Assembly (NCBI RefSeq): GCF_003610895.1
Contig: NZ_MCAS01000068.1
Coordinates: 1-64,000, forward strand
Length of the DNA: 64,000 bases
Source: Paraburkholderia fungorum
GTDB taxonomy: Bacteria; Pseudomonadota; Gammaproteobacteria; Burkholderiales; Burkholderiaceae
Reading direction: 5' to 3'
This document shows positions 62,774 to 64,000 of this stretch, piece after piece; position 1 is the stretch's first letter; each line of letters opens with the position of its first letter. Both the position numbers and the translations under genes were made by a program. The notes beneath the pieces are model-generated. The model was not told where the DNA came from. It worked only from the letters and a program-made list of their open reading frames with translations, and searched no databases.

Positions 62774-63400
62774 CTACGACTGGCTGGCCTCACGTGCCTC
62801 AATAGCCTGTATAGCCGCTTGAGCTGACGCCTTCACGTCGCGCTTTCGAGACTTTAGGTTTTGCGCAAGAGCGGGCAGAGCTTTGCGCGTACCAATTTGG
62901 TAAAGAGTGGCGTGGCAGTATGTTGCGTCATAGGGATCCGAGGTGGTCGCGAGAATCTCCAGCAACCTATCTTCAGCCTCGGCATTCTGGCAAAGCTTAA
63001 GAGACAGTATTGCGGAATACCTCACGCGCCATCGTTTATCCTTGAGAAGAGAAAACAGCGGCCTTACATCGACGCTCTCTGGCTTCGGAATATCGGCTAG
63101 CAGTTCAAGGATCCCTGCCAGTGCATGCTTGTCGCTCTCCCTGGATGAATATCCAATCAGGCGTGACGCACACTCCTCGCTGAGGCAGTTCGTTCCGATC
63201 TTACCGATTATGAAGTAAGCCGCTGAACGCTGTTCCCTTTCAGGCTTCTGATCCAGGTACGCATCGAGTTCGTCAACTAACGTCTTGTCGGCAAGCAGTT
63301 CCGCTTCGCGATGCGCCTGCCACGAGATTGAATTGTCCGAGTTGGCTAGCTTCTCACGCGCCGTCATCCGTTGGATCAGATCAACGAGATCCTGCCGCAT
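62774..63400 (-). CDS. HEAT-repeat protein
   Basis: 208 aa from the ATG at 63400. Helical repeats are visible, such as RSAAYFIIGKIGTNC, RVRYSAILSLKLCQNAE, ATYCHATLYQIGTRKALPAL and KASAQAAIQAIEAREA, typical HEAT or PBS-lyase-like units. No catalytic domain or signal. Such proteins are scaffolds or, beside polymorphic toxins, possible immunity proteins. Co-directional with the membrane hydrolase gene, but 344 bp apart with a repeat in between. Confidence 0.75.
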   Translation of the reverse strand: MRQDLVDLIQRMTAREKLANSDNSISWQAHREAELLADKTLVDELDAYLDQKPEREQRSAAYFIIGKIGTNCLSEECASRLIGYSSRESDKHALAGILELLADIPKPESVDVRPLFSLLKDKRWRVRYSAILSLKLCQNAEAEDRLLEILATTSDPYDATYCHATLYQIGTRKALPALAQNLKSRKRDVKASAQAAIQAIEAREASQS

Positions 63401-63674
63401 TACCACACCTCACGAAAACATATTCTTGAATGTAACGGGTCGGTCGACTGAGCGAACGGTGGCCGACTCGGCAGTTCAAATTGTCAGCGATCGAGGAGGT
63501 GTTGTCGACGGTTCGGTTTTGGCCGGACTCTGCCTAATGATGAAAGATCCAGTTCGCCGCCTTCTCCGCCGTTCGCTAACCGACCGTCCCTTCGCCGCTT
63601 CCGAGCGGTAAAGCAGTCGTTCGCTCTCTGGCGTCAGTCAGGTGCAATTCCAGAACGGTTAGCAAGCAACCACG

Positions 63675-64000
63675 CTAAAGCCGTTCGGCCAAAAAATTTT
63701 CGAGGTAAGCCAACACCTCGTTCGGGGCATCCTCAGGCAGCAGATGTCCACCAGGCAGTCCGCCACCCGCCACATTTTCAGCCCATCTCGACCACGTATC
63801 GATGGGCGAAACATTTCTCGCCTTTTGCTCTGTTTCACTCCATAGCACCAGCATCGGACAGGCGAGCTTTCGGCCCGCTGCAAAATCGCTCGCGTCCTGT
63901 TCCAGATCCTCTGACGTAGCGGCGCGATAGTCTTCGCAAATCGCGTGACGCACGTCCGGGTTTCGGAATGCGGTTCGATAGGCTTCTAGCGCCAATGGAT
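63675..64000 (-). CDS. Alpha/beta hydrolase, C-terminal part (N-terminus beyond window)
   Basis: The last roughly 108 codons are in the window and the frame is open at the right edge. The end ACPMLVLWSETEQ, then RWAENVAGGGLPGGHLLPED (the catalytic acid and His region) and NEVLAYLENFL match haloacetate dehalogenase / epoxide-hydrolase-like enzymes. Function is not fixed. Confidence 0.8.
   Translation of the reverse strand, partial: PLALEAYRTAFRNPDVRHAICEDYRAATSEDLEQDASDFAAGRKLACPMLVLWSETEQKARNVSPIDTWSRWAENVAGGGLPGGHLLPEDAPNEVLAYLENFLAERL

Overview
The window reads as a high-GC betaproteobacterial chromosome segment, most like Paraburkholderia/Caballeronia/Burkholderia. The reasons are the many LysR regulators, an SSVTLYG-type porin, MHS- and ACS-type MFS carriers, a Tat-exported molybdo-hydroxylase, GlxA-type AraC regulators, and dense accessory metabolism with no core housekeeping genes. 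This assignment is inference from protein style; no rRNA or tRNA gene was seen.

Layout. 1-3300: a lipoprotein phosphoesterase followed 4 nt later by a di-heme cytochrome c peroxidase (cut by the window edge), divergent from an isochorismatase-like hydrolase. 3360-8500: small exported proteins, a LysR/FMN-azoreductase divergent pair and an acetyltransferase. 7586-14315: LysR + MHS transporter + sulfatase, then nucleobase deaminase + NCS2 permease with a divergent LysR. 14430-25870: mostly single genes (hydrolases, GNAT, TfoX-like, nitroreductase, diguanylate cyclase, TetR divergent from a DJ-1/DUF2867 pair), an amidase pseudogene, and a structured C4-antisense-like leader RNA before a small unknown gene. 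26060-32640: a sugar-acid-type catabolic locus with porin, ACS-family MFS, cupin, LysR, enolase-superfamily dehydratase and DHDPS-family aldolase/dehydratase. 32990-42990: MFS efflux carrier, hypothetical genes, an SDR lacking its usual tyrosine, a Tat-exported DJ-1 protein, a GlxA-type regulator and a surface-adhesin-E-like exported protein.

43500-48040: a three-gene, translationally coupled operon for a Tat-exported xanthine-dehydrogenase-family enzyme: large Mo subunit, 2Fe-2S subunit and two-heme cytochrome. It is preceded by an unusual leader with a six-codon ORF. 48812-56529: a polyol operon (binding protein, two permeases, zinc dehydrogenase, ATPase, AraC regulator, xylulokinase) that fits uptake of a pentitol such as xylitol or D-arabitol, oxidation to D-xylulose and phosphorylation. 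56530-64000: a degraded, accessory stretch with IS481-transposase and LigD remnants, an S53 peptidase, ankyrin and HEAT proteins, an immunity-like small protein, a membrane alpha/beta hydrolase and copies of a dispersed ~90-bp repeat.

The signals I consider most worth following are: (i) the long perfect inverted repeat that buries the ribosome binding site of the enolase-family gene at 30390-30440; (ii) the C4-like RNA at 16741-16960; (iii) the leader before the molybdo-hydroxylase operon; and (iv) the orphan immunity/effector-like genes at 59400-63400. I did not find a CRISPR array, an intact insertion sequence or an obvious new defence operon.
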